64,000 nucleotides of DNA from positions 70,167,190 to 70,231,189 of the forward strand of contig NC_066317.1 in the NCBI RefSeq assembly GCF_022539315.1, read 5' to 3'. The DNA is from Serinus canaria. Lineage: Eukaryota > Chordata > Aves > Passeriformes > Fringillidae. This document shows positions 43,396 to 53,140 of the stretch, one piece after another. The notes below the pieces were generated by a model. That model saw only the letters and a list, made by a program, of their open reading frames with translations. It ran no database searches and was not told where the DNA came from. Position 1 is the first letter of the stretch; every line of letters begins with the position of its first letter. The translations under genes were made by a program, and so were the position numbers.

Positions 43396-44172
43396 TCAGC
43401 ACAACCAGCTCCAGGTTATTCCCTCACAGGGAACTGCGGTTCCCTCACTCCCAGAGGATGTTTCAGGCCCATCCCAGATCCATGGGCACATTCCAAGGGC
43501 TGAGGGAGGAGAGGGAACCTTGTGTTTGTATCCGTGTGTCTTTGTGGAGGACGGAGCAGCCCAGACTTCCAAGACACCATCCCAGAGAAATCCACCCCTG
43601 GATCTGCTGGAATGGGACCGGGGTTGGTCTCATGGCCAAGGCTGTCCATGCATGGGGTGGAGACTCTGAGAGAGACTGGAATTGGGAAGTTTTCCCAGTT
43701 CTCCCAACTCGGGAGGCCTCTGGGTGAATCCCCGTCCTCTAGGCAGGATCAAACCTCTGGAAAACCCCAACAGGTCCCTGCTGGCTCCATCCTGTGGAGC
43801 TTGATCCCAAAATCCAGGCTGGGATCCTCCTCCTTGGACATTATTGGAGCGAAGCTGGAGGAAATCACAGGAAATCTTCACTGGAAGGACCCTGAGGATC
43901 GTCCAGTCTGGAACAATCCCTCCTTCCCAGGAGAATCCTTTTTTCCCTGGGTCTCCTCACTTGTTTTGTGGTGGTATCCCTGGAAAATTTCTGTGTTGGG
44001 TTTGGAGATGATCCAAAGCTTTTCTCCAGTGGGGATTTCGGACCAAAGGCCAGGAGAGGACCCTGGGTCAGTCTTTGGCTCTTTGAGATCCTCTGGCTGT
44101 AGGAAAAATTCCTGGATCCACCAGCTCCACCCCACTGATGGGAATGGTGGACATGGAATATGAACATCTCTC
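43396..44172. other. Single-copy noncoding stretch
   Basis: No gene recognised. About 43,880-43,920 (CACTGGAAGGACCCTGAGGA) faintly resembles an antisense CR1 tail. The 213-residue frame from 43,522 has no domain. Confidence 0.45.
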
Positions 44173-44730
44173 CATCATTTTTCCCAATGTGCAAATCCAC
44201 TACTTGGGAATATTGTAAATGAGGGAATTTTGGGCGGGTCAGGCCCATTCCCAGAAAACTATCAAATATTTATCATTTATTCACTGAGCTTCCAAGGGAC
44301 TCTCAGGTTTTCCATCAGGTTCCAGCTTTTCTTGGGAGTTGAGACATGTTGGATATCCATCATTTTTCCCAACATGCAAATCCACTAAGTGGGAATATTG
44401 TAAATGAGGGAAATTTGGGGTGGATCAGGCCCATTCCCAGAAAACTATCAAATATTTATCATTTATTCACTGAGCTTCCAAGGGACTCTCAGGTTTTCCA
44501 TCAGGTTCCAGCTTTTCTTGGGAGTTGAGACATGTTGGATATCCATCATTTTTCCCAACATGCAAATCCACTAAGTGGGAATATTGTAAATGAGGGAATT
44601 TGGGGCGGGTCAGGCCCATTCCCAGAAAATTATCAAATATTTATCATTTATTCACTGAGCTTCCAAGGGACTCTCAGGTTTTCCATCAGGCTCCAGCTTT
44701 TCTTGGGAGCTGAGACATGTTGGATATCCA
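44173..44730. repeat. 186-bp tandem triplication
   Basis: Copies begin at 44,173, 44,358 and 44,544 with CATCATTTTTCCCAA and each include GGGAATATTGTAAATGAGGG, CAGGCCCATTCCCAGAAAA, TTATCATTTATTCACTGAGC and GTTCCAGCTTTTCTTGGGAG (last copy GCTCC). Only a handful of differences per copy. Because 186 is a multiple of 3 the same frame is repeated, but stops interrupt it. Confidence 0.96.
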
Positions 44731-45139
44731 GGGTGATTGGCCGTGTATTCCCAGATTTTGGGTCCAGTTTGGAATCTCTTGAGCAGTCCCTCAGGGTTTT
44801 CATGGCATTCCTTGGGGTTTGGGGCTCCATAATTTTTTTATCCCAGAAATCACCGGGCTGAGACTTTCTGGGCCCTGGAGTCCTCCTGGGATTAGGGAAT
44901 GTCATTCCAGGAGGATGAAAGGGGTCCTTGCTTAACCCTTGCAGGAACAACGCAACGATTTAGGTTTCCTTAACTTTCCAAAAAGGTTTCAGGAATTCCA
45001 GCTGGGATTTCCAGGCACACAAATCCCTGACATCCCTTCCCATTGCCCAGTCCCGTTCCTCCTCGGAATGTGAGCCACGGGCAGTGCTCTAACCAAACCT
45101 CTTCCCATCATTCCCTCCGTTATCCCATCATTCCAGGAG
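44731..45139. other. Single-copy noncoding stretch
   Basis: Nothing recognised between the triplication and a long CR1 copy. Confidence 0.5.
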
Positions 45140-45660
45140 GAGGAACATCCTGGAAGGAACCTGCACCTCCAGTGCTGTGCCCAGCTCTGGCCCCTCAGCT
45201 TGGGAAGGACTTTGGGATGTTTGAGCCCACCCAGAGGGGGCTGGAGAGGGGCTGGGAACACAAACCCTGTGAGGGAGCCCTGGGGGAGCTGGGGGTGCTC
45301 AGCCTGGAGAAAAGGAGACTCAGGGGTGCCCCCATCCCTCTGCAGCTCCTGAAAGGTGCCTGTGCTCAGCTGGGGCTGGGCTCTGTCTGCAGGGACTGAC
45401 AGAACCAGAGCACACAGCCTGGAGCTGTGCCAAGGGAAATTCATGTTGGATAGCAGGAAAAAGGTTTTTCCAGAAAGGGTGAGAAAGTTCTGGAATGTTC
45501 TGCCCGGGGAGGTGCTGTAGTCCCCATCCCTGGGGGGGTTTAACAAAGCCTGGATGTGGCCCTGGGTGCCAGGGTCTGGCTGAGCTGTTGGGGCTGGGTT
45601 GGACTCCATGGGCTTGGAGGTCTCTGCCAACCTGGTCATCCTGGGAATTCTGTGCTCCAA
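45140..45660 (+). mobile_element. CR1 LINE 3'-end fragment, sense (~520 bp)
   Basis: The longest CR1 piece seen: AGTGCTGTGCCCAGCTCTGG, GGGAGCTGGGGGTGCTCAGC, GGAGACTCAGGGGTGCCCCC, TGGAGCTGTGCCAAGGGAAA, AGTTCTGGAATGTTCTGCCC and GGGTTGGACTCCATGGGCTT, ending CCAACCTGGTCATCCTGG. It belongs to another subfamily from the dominant one. No open reading frame of the reverse transcriptase survives. Confidence 0.9.
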
Positions 45661-46639
45661 AATCCCCCATTTTGGAGAGGCTGCAGTCGGATCAGCCCGG
45701 CCTGACATTGTTTGGGAAGCTCATTGATTCCAGGTGCAGAGCCACCGAGGGAGACAGCCCCTCCTAGGAATATTTCCAGTGTAATCCAAAGCAGGATGGT
45801 TGGTTTAGATGGGCCATAATTGCTCTAATTTGGGCAAGATGGGACTCGCTCAGCTCTTAAATCAAAAATGAGGCTTCACATTTCATCCAGACACGACTCT
45901 GGTCATCCCAGCGCTCTTAAATCCATGAGTTGTTGATTTGGGAAATAAACAAGGGGTGGGTTTGAACCAAACACAAGGTAAAACAGAGTTTCTCAACCAC
46001 TCAGACTCCTAAAATTCCCTTTCAGGACAAATGGATTTCATCCTTTGACCGAAAGGAATTACAGTAGGTTTTCATCTATAAACATATTCCCATAATTAAA
46101 TTTCAGGAGGGGAATAAAATCCCAGGCAGAAAAATTCCACCATTTCATTTGGTTTTTGTTTCGTTCCTCTGACTTAAAAAAGAAAAAAAAAAAGGAATTA
46201 GTTACCCAAAGCAGCTGAAATAATGGACCTGAATTTAATATATTTATGTATTTTACTTTTGTATTTATTTTATTTTGTTGCAACTCAAATATTCCCTGAG
46301 GGAATGAGCGTCCCAGAGTTGGAGAAAGGATCCCTCAGGATTCCTGCGGCCTCTTTGCTGCTGTTCCTTGGTTTGGATTTTCAGCCTCATGCCCTGTGCT
46401 GCATTCCCTGGATGATTCCTTGCAGGGAGAGGTGGGAGATGGGGGACAAATATTCCCAGTTTTTCCCTTTCCTCCTGTTGTCCTTGACCTGGCACCACGT
46501 CCTGCCCTTTCTCCCGCACGGATTGCCCAATGCTCCGAGGCCTCTGGCGTCGCTGTGCCTCCCACAGCCCGCGCCTCCACACCCCTTTCATCACAATTCC
46601 ACACCTCCTCCACTTCCCCCGGATCCTTCCCCAGCCGGA
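45661..46639. other. Single-copy noncoding stretch
   Basis: 45,800-45,960 has TAAT-containing phrases (CCATAATTGCTCTAATTT) and could be a conserved block. An A run lies near 46,178-46,193. No gene recognised. Confidence 0.45.
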
Positions 46640-46795
46640 GCCGGGAACTCTCCTTGTTTTTCACCCCTTTCCTCACCTTCTTTGCTCGCTGCATGTTTGG
46701 GACAACTCTTTCTTCACCTGCCCTGCCTTGACTTGCGGGTTCCTCTCGGCACTGAAATCCCTTCCCACTCCTGCCAACACCTCTGGAAAAACCAT
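46640..46795 (+). repeat. Dispersed repeat copy (inverted partner at 48,445)
   Basis: TTTGGGACAACTCTTTCTTCA, CTGAAATCCCTTCCCACTCC and TGCCAACACC match, in inverted orientation and with small gaps, the segment 48,445-48,590. I do not recognise the family. Both copies directly adjoin CR1 fragments. Confidence 0.65.
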
Positions 46796-46799
46796 TTAT

Positions 46800-47215
46800 C
46801 ATGGAATGGTTTGGGTTGGAATGGCCTTAAAGATCACTCAGTCCAACATCCCACGGGCAGGGACCTTTCCCAGTATCCCAGATGGATCCAAGCCCCAGTG
46901 TCCAACCTGGCTTTGGACTCTCCCAGGGATCCAGGGGCAGCCACAGCAAATCTGGGAATTCCAGCCCAGCCCCTGCCCACCCTCCCAGACAGCAATTCCT
47001 TGCCCAGATCCCAGCCCAATCTCCCCTTTCCCAGTGGCAGCCATTCCCTGGCTCCTGTCCCTCTGTCCCTTGTCCCCAGTCCCTCTCCAGCTCTCCTGGA
47101 GCCCCTCCAGGCCCTGCCAGGGGCTCTGAGCTCTTCCTGGATTTATCCCTTCTCCAGGGGAACATTCCCAGCTCTCCCAGCCTGGCTCCAGAGCAGAGGG
47201 GCTTCAGAATCCTGG
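46800..47215 (-). mobile_element. CR1 LINE 3'-end fragment, antisense
   Basis: From ATGGAATGGTTTGGGTTGGA and AAAGATCACTCAGTCCAACA through the CCCAGTGTCCAACCTGGCTT block and GTCCCTTGTCCCCAGTCCCT to AGCTCTCCCAGCCTGGCTCC. Its length and content mirror the sense copy at 35,525. Confidence 0.94.
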
Positions 47216-47216
47216 G

Positions 47217-47452
47217 ATGGTTTGGGTGGAAAGGGTCCTTAAATCCCATCCAATTCCCACCCCATCCATGGCAGGGACACCTCTCACTATCCCAGGTGGA
47301 TCCAACCCCAATGTCCATCCTGGACTGGGGCACTGCCAGGGATCCAGGGACACCAGAGCAAATCTGGGAATTCCAGCCCAGCCTCTGCCCACCCTCACAG
47401 CCAGGAATTCCTTGCCCAGATCCCAGCCCAATCTCCCCTATTTTTTGGTTTA
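47217..47452 (-). mobile_element. CR1 LINE 3'-end fragment, antisense, tandem to previous
   Basis: ATGGTTTGGGTGGAAAGGGT, CCATGGCAGGGACACCTCTC and ATTCCTTGCCCAGATCCCAG, ending at CCCCTATTTTTTGG. A second antisense copy directly abutting the first, so one inserted beside or into the other. Confidence 0.92.
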
Positions 47453-47734
47453 GGAGCACAGAGCCAACCAGGCGCTCTGGGATTGGTGTCCTAAAAGAAG
47501 ACACAAGGACACCGTTCCAATTCCAAAGATTTTCCAGTCAAAGCCAAAACCCTTTCCCTTGGATCACGCAGCAAATCAAAATATCCCAGATCCCAGCCTG
47601 CTCCAGGAATTTCATTATCCCAACACCTTCCATGACACCACAAGAGAAGATTCCAAAGCAGTGGTGGCATCTCAGCTCCCATCCTGGAGCAGTTTGGGAA
47701 TTCCATTTCATTCCTCAGCTTCACCATGGACACT
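47453..47734. other. Single-copy spacer
   Basis: Nothing recognised before the homeodomain palindrome. Confidence 0.5.
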
Positions 47735-47815
47735 CCAGACTGACCAATTAGGTGGCCAGTGTGTGTTAATTAATTAGCTAATTAATATCTATTAAGTGTT
47801 TTGAGTCACCTGCAG
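47735..47815. promoter_or_regulatory. Candidate regulatory cluster with 18-bp homeodomain palindrome
   Basis: ATTAATTAGCTAATTAAT (47,769-47,786) is a perfect 18-base palindrome containing two TAATTA cores. It is followed within 26 bases by TTAAGTG (NKX2-like, 47,792-47,798), TGAGTCA (AP-1, 47,802-47,808) and CACCTG (E-box, 47,807-47,812). The motif packing is unusual for this window. Binding is inferred only. Confidence 0.4.
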
Positions 47816-48048
47816 CCATCCCAATCCCAAAGCCCCTTTTCCTTGTGAATTCCCTGGCTGCAGGGAGCTGGAATTGTCCTGCTGCTCCGTTAATCAGGAA
47901 AACTGAGCTGGCAGGAGTTCTTCCCCTGAAAGGTGAGCAAATCCCGGGCTGAAATTCAGGGAATTTCCACTTACTCATCCCCAATCCAGCCTAAAGGTCC
48001 TTACTCAGCTTTTACCACCTGCAAATAAATATTATTAATGTCAACAGG
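47816..48048. other. Single-copy spacer
   Basis: Nothing recognised before the dispersed duplicate. Confidence 0.5.
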
Positions 48049-48345
48049 GGATTCCCTGGAAAAAGAGGAGAAATCCGGAGGAAAGGGCAAAAGGGCAAGG
48101 CCTGGTTCATTCCCAAAAAAATAAAAAAAATTGGATTGAGGCAAAACTTCATCCTGCATGGCACAGAGCAGGAAGGTTTCCAGGTGTCTCCAGAGCTTGG
48201 GGTTTGGAATTTGTGTGGCCTTGTTCTCTCTTTCATCTCATCCCGGAGGAACGAGGGAAAGGGGATGAGGATGGATCTGTGTTTACAGCTGGGGAGCGAG
48301 GCTGGAAAAGTCCTGAGCTTTCTCCAGGAGGAAGCACGGATTACA
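48049..48345 (+). repeat. Dispersed duplicate, copy 1 (partner at 49,969)
   Basis: GGGATTCCCTGGAAAAAGAG, GGAAAGGGCAAAAGGGCAAG, TTGGATTGAGGCAA, GTCTCCAGAGCTTGGGG and GGATGAGGATGG are shared in the same order with 49,969-50,230. Several indels separate the copies. Family not recognised; not CR1. Confidence 0.85.
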
Positions 48346-48444
48346 TCTGGATTTTTTTCACCCATCCATTGCTTTTTACAGAATTTGTGGACAGCTGATA
48401 TCCTCAGGATTCCCTTTTCCCACTAAAAGAGAAACGCGTGGATC
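48346..48444. other. Short spacer
   Basis: Ordinary sequence between two dispersed repeat copies. Confidence 0.5.
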
Positions 48445-48590
48445 TGGAAGAAGCTCCTGGGTGTTGGCAGGAGAGGGAAGGGATTCCAGGTCCAGCAGGA
48501 ATCCAGACACACATCAGGGAGGAGAAGGTGAAATAAGAGTTGTCCCAAAGTGGAGATGGGACATACAGAGAGCAAAAAAACACTGGAAAA
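48445..48590 (-). repeat. Dispersed repeat copy (inverted partner at 46,640)
   Basis: GGTGTTGGCAGGAGAGGGAA, then GGGATTCCAGG, and GAAATAAGAGTTGTCCC, which reverse-complement to the order seen at 46,640-46,795. Confidence 0.65.
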
Positions 48591-48599
48591 GGGCTGGAA

Positions 48600-48795
48600 A
48601 AAAAGGTAAATTCAAGGAATTTCTCCATGGAAAAGGTGGTCAGGCACTGGAGGTGCCCAGGGGGGTTTGGAGTCCCCATCCAAGGAATTCCTGGATGTGG
48701 CACTCAGTGCCAAGGTGGGGATTGGTGCCAGGTTTGCCTGGGTGATCCTGGAGGGATTTTCCAGCCTCAGTGATCCCAGGATTCAGGGATGTTTG
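48600..48795 (+). mobile_element. CR1 LINE 3'-end fragment, sense
   Basis: GAATTTCTCCATGGAAAAGG, GGTCAGGCACTGGAGGTGCC, GGATGTGGCACTCAGTGCCA, GTGATCCTGGAGGGATTTTC and CAGCCTCAGTGATCCCAGG. Same subfamily as the copies at 4,790 and 62,805. Confidence 0.9.
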
Positions 48796-48989
48796 ACGTC
48801 TTTGCAGGAAGTGACATCTGAGCTTCACCTGAAAACGAGCACAGCTGGGTTTAAAAAAAACCCCAAAATTCCCGGTGTGTTAATTCCCATAAGTCGATGA
48901 TGCAAATGCATTTTCCTTGTTCTGGGAATCCTGGGGGTTAGAAATCTCTGTTTTATTGCTATCCTGTCCAAGACAGGCATTTTTAAACT
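48796..48989. other. Single-copy spacer
   Basis: Nothing recognised between two sense CR1 fragments of different subfamilies. Confidence 0.5.
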
Positions 48990-49225
48990 GCCAGAAGGCA
49001 GGGATGGGTGGGATATCCAGAAGAAATTCATCCCTCTGAGGGTGGGCAGGGGCTGGGCTGGAATTCCCAGAGCAGCTGGGGCTGCCCCTGGATCCCTGGC
49101 AGTGCCCAAGGCCAGGTTGGACTTTGGGGTTGGATCCACCTGGGATAGTGGGAGGTGTCCCTGCCCATGGGACTGGATGGGATTTAAGGTCCCTTCCAAC
49201 CCAAACCAGTCTGGGATTCTGGGAA
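48990..49225 (+). mobile_element. CR1 LINE 3'-end fragment, sense
   Basis: CTGCCAGAAGGCAGGGATGG, GGTGGGCAGGGGCTGGGCTG, AGTGCCCAAGGCCAGGTTGG, GTGTCCCTGCCCATGGGACT and CCTTCCAACCCAAACCAGTC. Confidence 0.93.
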
Positions 49226-49968
49226 GGACACCCAGGATGATCACCCCAAAATTAAACCCGAGGTGATCCTGGATCCACAGAAATGAAATGGGTGCAGCAC
49301 CAGGGATGGGGATGGGAGAAGGAGCAGAATCACTGCAGCCAGGCTGTTCATGGAAAGGGGAATTTGGGCACCGTCCTTGCTGTATCCTGGTTGGAATGTG
49401 GAAAAGCTCCCATTAACCTTGGCAGCCCCATCCCAGCAGAGCCTTTGTGTGCACCCCACAGGTCCCAGCTTCCCGAGATCCATTAAAACCCTGGATCCAG
49501 AGGCAGAGCTCCAGTGGGGCTAGGCTTAGGATAAACAACAACAGAACAACCCCAAATCCTTTGGGAATATGGGAGAAAGCACAGATGGGCTGGAAAAGGG
49601 CATGGAGGGGAGGGTGGGATCACTCTCCGCCTTCCTCAGGGCTTGGAGCATCCCTCAAATTATTCCCGAGCCAGGGACTCCACATGGAGCCCAGGCCTTG
49701 GCAGAGGAGGGAGGATTAATGGAGTCCCACACCTGAGGGCAGAAGGAATTTGTTTATTTGGAAACAAAAGTTGTTTTTCCCATTTTTTGGGGGTTGTTTT
49801 GTTTCAGCCTCCAGGCCCTTTCCAGTCGGGGCCAAGTCAGGGAGCAGAAGGCCTGCTGGGATTTAACCCTGCTCCTGCTGCTCCCTGACAAGGCCAGGAG
49901 AAATAAATGTCTTTTTCTGTGGGTTAAATCCAGGAAAGATCTTTGGGGTGCTGTCAAATCCTGCCAGC
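49226..49968. other. Single-copy noncoding stretch
   Basis: Nothing recognised before the second dispersed duplicate. Confidence 0.5.
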
Positions 49969-50230
49969 TGGGGATTCCCTGGAAAAAGAGCAGAAATCCA
50001 GAGGAAAGGGCAAAAGGGCAAGGCCTGGTTCCTTCCCCAAAAAAACCCCAAAATCCTGGATTGAGGCAATGGTTCATCCTCCACAGCACAGACAAGGAAT
50101 GTTTCCAGATGTCTCCAGAGCTTGGGGCTTTGTGCAGTTCATCCCATAGAAAAGAGGGAAAAGGGATGAGGATGGGTCCATGTTCCAGGCAGGAAAAGTC
50201 CTGAAATTTCCCATGGAGGATGCACAGATT
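49969..50230 (+). repeat. Dispersed duplicate, copy 2 (partner at 48,049)
   Basis: Direct-orientation relative of 48,049-48,345, about 1.92 kb away. It retains GGGATTCCCTGGAAAAAGAG, AAAGGGCAAGGCCTGGTTCC, CAGATGTCTCCAGAGCTTGG and AAAGTCCTGAAATTTCC. It ends beside the (CCTT)n tract. Confidence 0.85.
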
Positions 50231-50254
50231 TATTTATTTCATGAGTGTTACTGA

Positions 50255-50720
50255 ATCCTTCCTTCCTTCCTCTTCCTTCCTTCCTTCCCCTTCCTTCCTT
50301 CCTTTCCTTCCTTCCTCCTCCCCCCTTCCTTCCTTCCTGTCGCCCTTCCTTTCCTTCCTTCCTTCCTTCCTTCCTTCCTTCCTTCCTTCCTTCTCTCCTG
50401 TTCCTTCCTTCCTCCTTCTTGTCCTATCGTAGCCCCCTTCCTTCCTTCCTTCCCTTCCCTCCTTCCTTCCCGTCCTTCCTCTTCCTTGATCCTTTCCTTC
50501 CTTTTCCTTCCTTCCTCCTTCCTATCCTTCCTTCCTTCCTTCCTCCCTCCTCCTTCCCTTCCTTCCTTCCCTTACCTTCCTTCTTCCTTCCTTCCTTCCC
50601 TCCTCTTCCTTCCTTCCTTCGATTCCTTCCTCCCTTTCCTTCCCCTTCCTTCCTTCCTCTTCTTCCCTCCTGTCCTTCCTTCCTTCCCTTCGCCTTCCTC
50701 CTTCCTTCCTTGGGCCTTCC
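50255..50720. repeat. (CCTT)n tetranucleotide tract
   Basis: Mostly TTCC/CCTT units, with long pure runs near 50,350-50,395 and 50,515-50,550 and CTCC interruptions. The plus strand is almost all pyrimidine. Leu/Pro/Ser-rich frames are artefacts. Confidence 0.95.
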
Positions 50721-53140
50721 TGTCCTCCTTCGCCTGGTCCTGTGCCTTCCGTTCCATTGCGACCTTCCGTCCTTGCCGTTCCATGGGCCTTCCCGGTTAA
50801 CCTGTCGCGATCCCTTCCTGTCCTCCGTTCCTGCTGCGCATGTCCATTCCTATCTCCTTCCGTCGCTTCCTTGCCGATTCCGTTGCCCTCCTCCTTCCCT
50901 TCCTTCCTTCCGGTCCGTTCCTTGTCCTTCCTTCCGCTTCCTTGGATCCTTGCCTTCCGTTCTACTGTGCCTTCCTGTCCTTGCCTATCCCCCTTCCTTC
51001 CTTTCCTGTCCGTGTCACTGGAGCCCTTCCTGCCTGTCCGGTCTCTTGGATCCTCCTGTCCGTATCCGGGGTATCCGTTATTCCGTTGGTCCTCCCTGCC
51101 TTCCTTGCCTGGTCCTTCCGTTGTCCTTCCTTCCGTGTCCTTGCCTTTCCCTCTCTATCTGTGGTTAGCCTATCTTTGCCTGGCCTAACGCCATGTCTTC
51201 CTTCCTGCTTGCCGTTGAGGCCCTATCCTTCGCTTTCGCTTCCTTCGGCGTCCTTTTCCTCCTTCCTGTCCTTCCTTGTCCTTCCGGCTTTCCTTCCTAA
51301 GCAAATGCAGTTCCTTTCCTTTCCTTCCTCATCTTCCTTGGTCCTTGGTTCCTCGATGCCGTGATCCTGTCTTCCTTACCTATGTTTCCGTTACTTCCTT
51401 CCATTCCTAGAGCCTCCTAAACTCTATGTGTAGCACCGATGGTTTCGCTGTGATCCTGACCTGGTCCTACTTTCCTAGTTCCTGGCCTCGTAGGGCCTTC
51501 CATCCTTCCTTCCCAGGCGTATGTTCCCCTCGTTCACGTGGCTTCCTTCCTTCGCGTTCACTATTCTTAATTTCCATGTGTAGATCACGCGCATTTCCCT
51601 ATCCTTAGCCTAAGGATAGGGGTGGGTCCTGGGTTCCTACTTCCTCCTTTACCTGTCCTTCCTTTCCGTGTTCTCCCTTTCCTTCTGCCTGTCGCTTTCC
51701 TTCCTTCGACTTCCTTGGGAGTCCGTCATTCCCGTCTCCGTTCGCTGCCTTGATTCCATGAAGGTCCGTGTCCTTTCCGGGCGTTCCGTGCCATGTCACC
51801 TTCCTGATCCTTCCGCTTCTTGTCCTTCCCTTCCCTTCTCTTCCTTGCCTTGCGCTTCCTGGGGTGTCGCTTTCCTGGGTTCGCTTCCTTAATCCTCTAT
51901 CTCATTCCTTCCCTCCTTCCCCTGTCCATTCTGGGTTCCTCCTGGCTGAGTCCGTGTCCTTCCTGTTACCTATCAGTCTTCCTAGTACCTGCTCCGTTCC
52001 TGAGGGTCCTTCCTGTGTCCTTCCTTCCTTTCCTTGTCGCTTGCCTCCTTCCGTTCCTCCTTCCTTCCTTCCTATACAAGCATAGCTGATCTTTTCCTTC
52101 CTTCCTTCCGCCTGTCCTTCCTTCCACTCCTTCCTTCCTTCCTTTCCTTCCGTCCCTTCCTTATTGCATTCGGCTGTTCCTACTTCCTTCCTCCCTCCTG
52201 ATATCTGGGTCCTTTCCTACTGGTCCTTACCTGCTACCTTCCTCTTCTCTCTCTGGTCGCTGTCTGTCGCTTTCCTATCCTTTCCGTCCCTTCCTTATGC
52301 TTACTGTGTCCGTTCCTGAGGACCGTGATGTCTCCTTATGGAGCTTCCCTGTTCCTTTTCCTCAATCCTCTTCCTGCCTCATTCCTACATTTCCTGCCCT
52401 TCTCTGTCGCTTCCATGAAAGAACACGTTCCAATTCCTGATGGCGCTCTGTATTAAATCGCAAATAAAATCGGCTTATCACTGTCCTTAGTCACTTCGCT
52501 TCCTCCTTTGGCCTGTCCACCTGGGTACCCGTATCACTCCCCTTCCTTCCGTCCGGAGTGCCTTTTGCCTTCGCATTGATCCGTATCGCTATTCCTGGTA
52601 CACTGGGGCCTTCTCTTCCCCCCTGAAGCCTCCTGTCCGGAAAGATTCTTCTGTTTCCTTTCACTAGGCTCCTTACTCCTGTCCTTCGCCGCCCTGTCCT
52701 GGATTCCTTCTGTCGCTTTCCTTCGCTATCTCTTCCGCCCTTTCCTCTCCTTCCTTCGCGGTTCCTTCCTTCCTTCCTGATCCTGTTCGCTGGGGGCCCT
52801 GTCCGTTTCCTTCCTGGCGCTGTCCTACCAATGATATCCTTGTGAGGTATTCCAACTCTTCCTTCGCTTCCAGTTCTCCTTGCCTGTCCCTGGTTCCTTA
52901 GGGGCCACTGATTGCCTTATTCCATTGTCCTTTCCGTCCTCGCCTTCCGTAGTCCCCTCCTGCGCAACTCTGGTGTGACCTATCCGCGCTGGCACTTGAG
53001 TGTGAAGTCCTCGTATTGGCCTTGCGCTTGCCGTACTCTTCTCTATCCGTTTCCTCCTCCTTGCTCCCCTTCGCTATTGTACACTTCCTTCCTTCCTCCT
53101 TTCTTCCTAGCGTACCTTCCTTCTCCTAATCCCCTTTGCC
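50721..53140. repeat. Highly degenerate (CCTT)n tract, 2.4 kb
   Basis: CCTT units remain recognisable throughout, but G and A are scattered every few bases (for example CCTTCCGTCGCTTCC, CTTGGTCCTTGG). Some islands lose the unit (52,420-52,490). It is either an old, decayed expansion or a poorly resolved assembly consensus of a long repeat. Confidence 0.85.
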
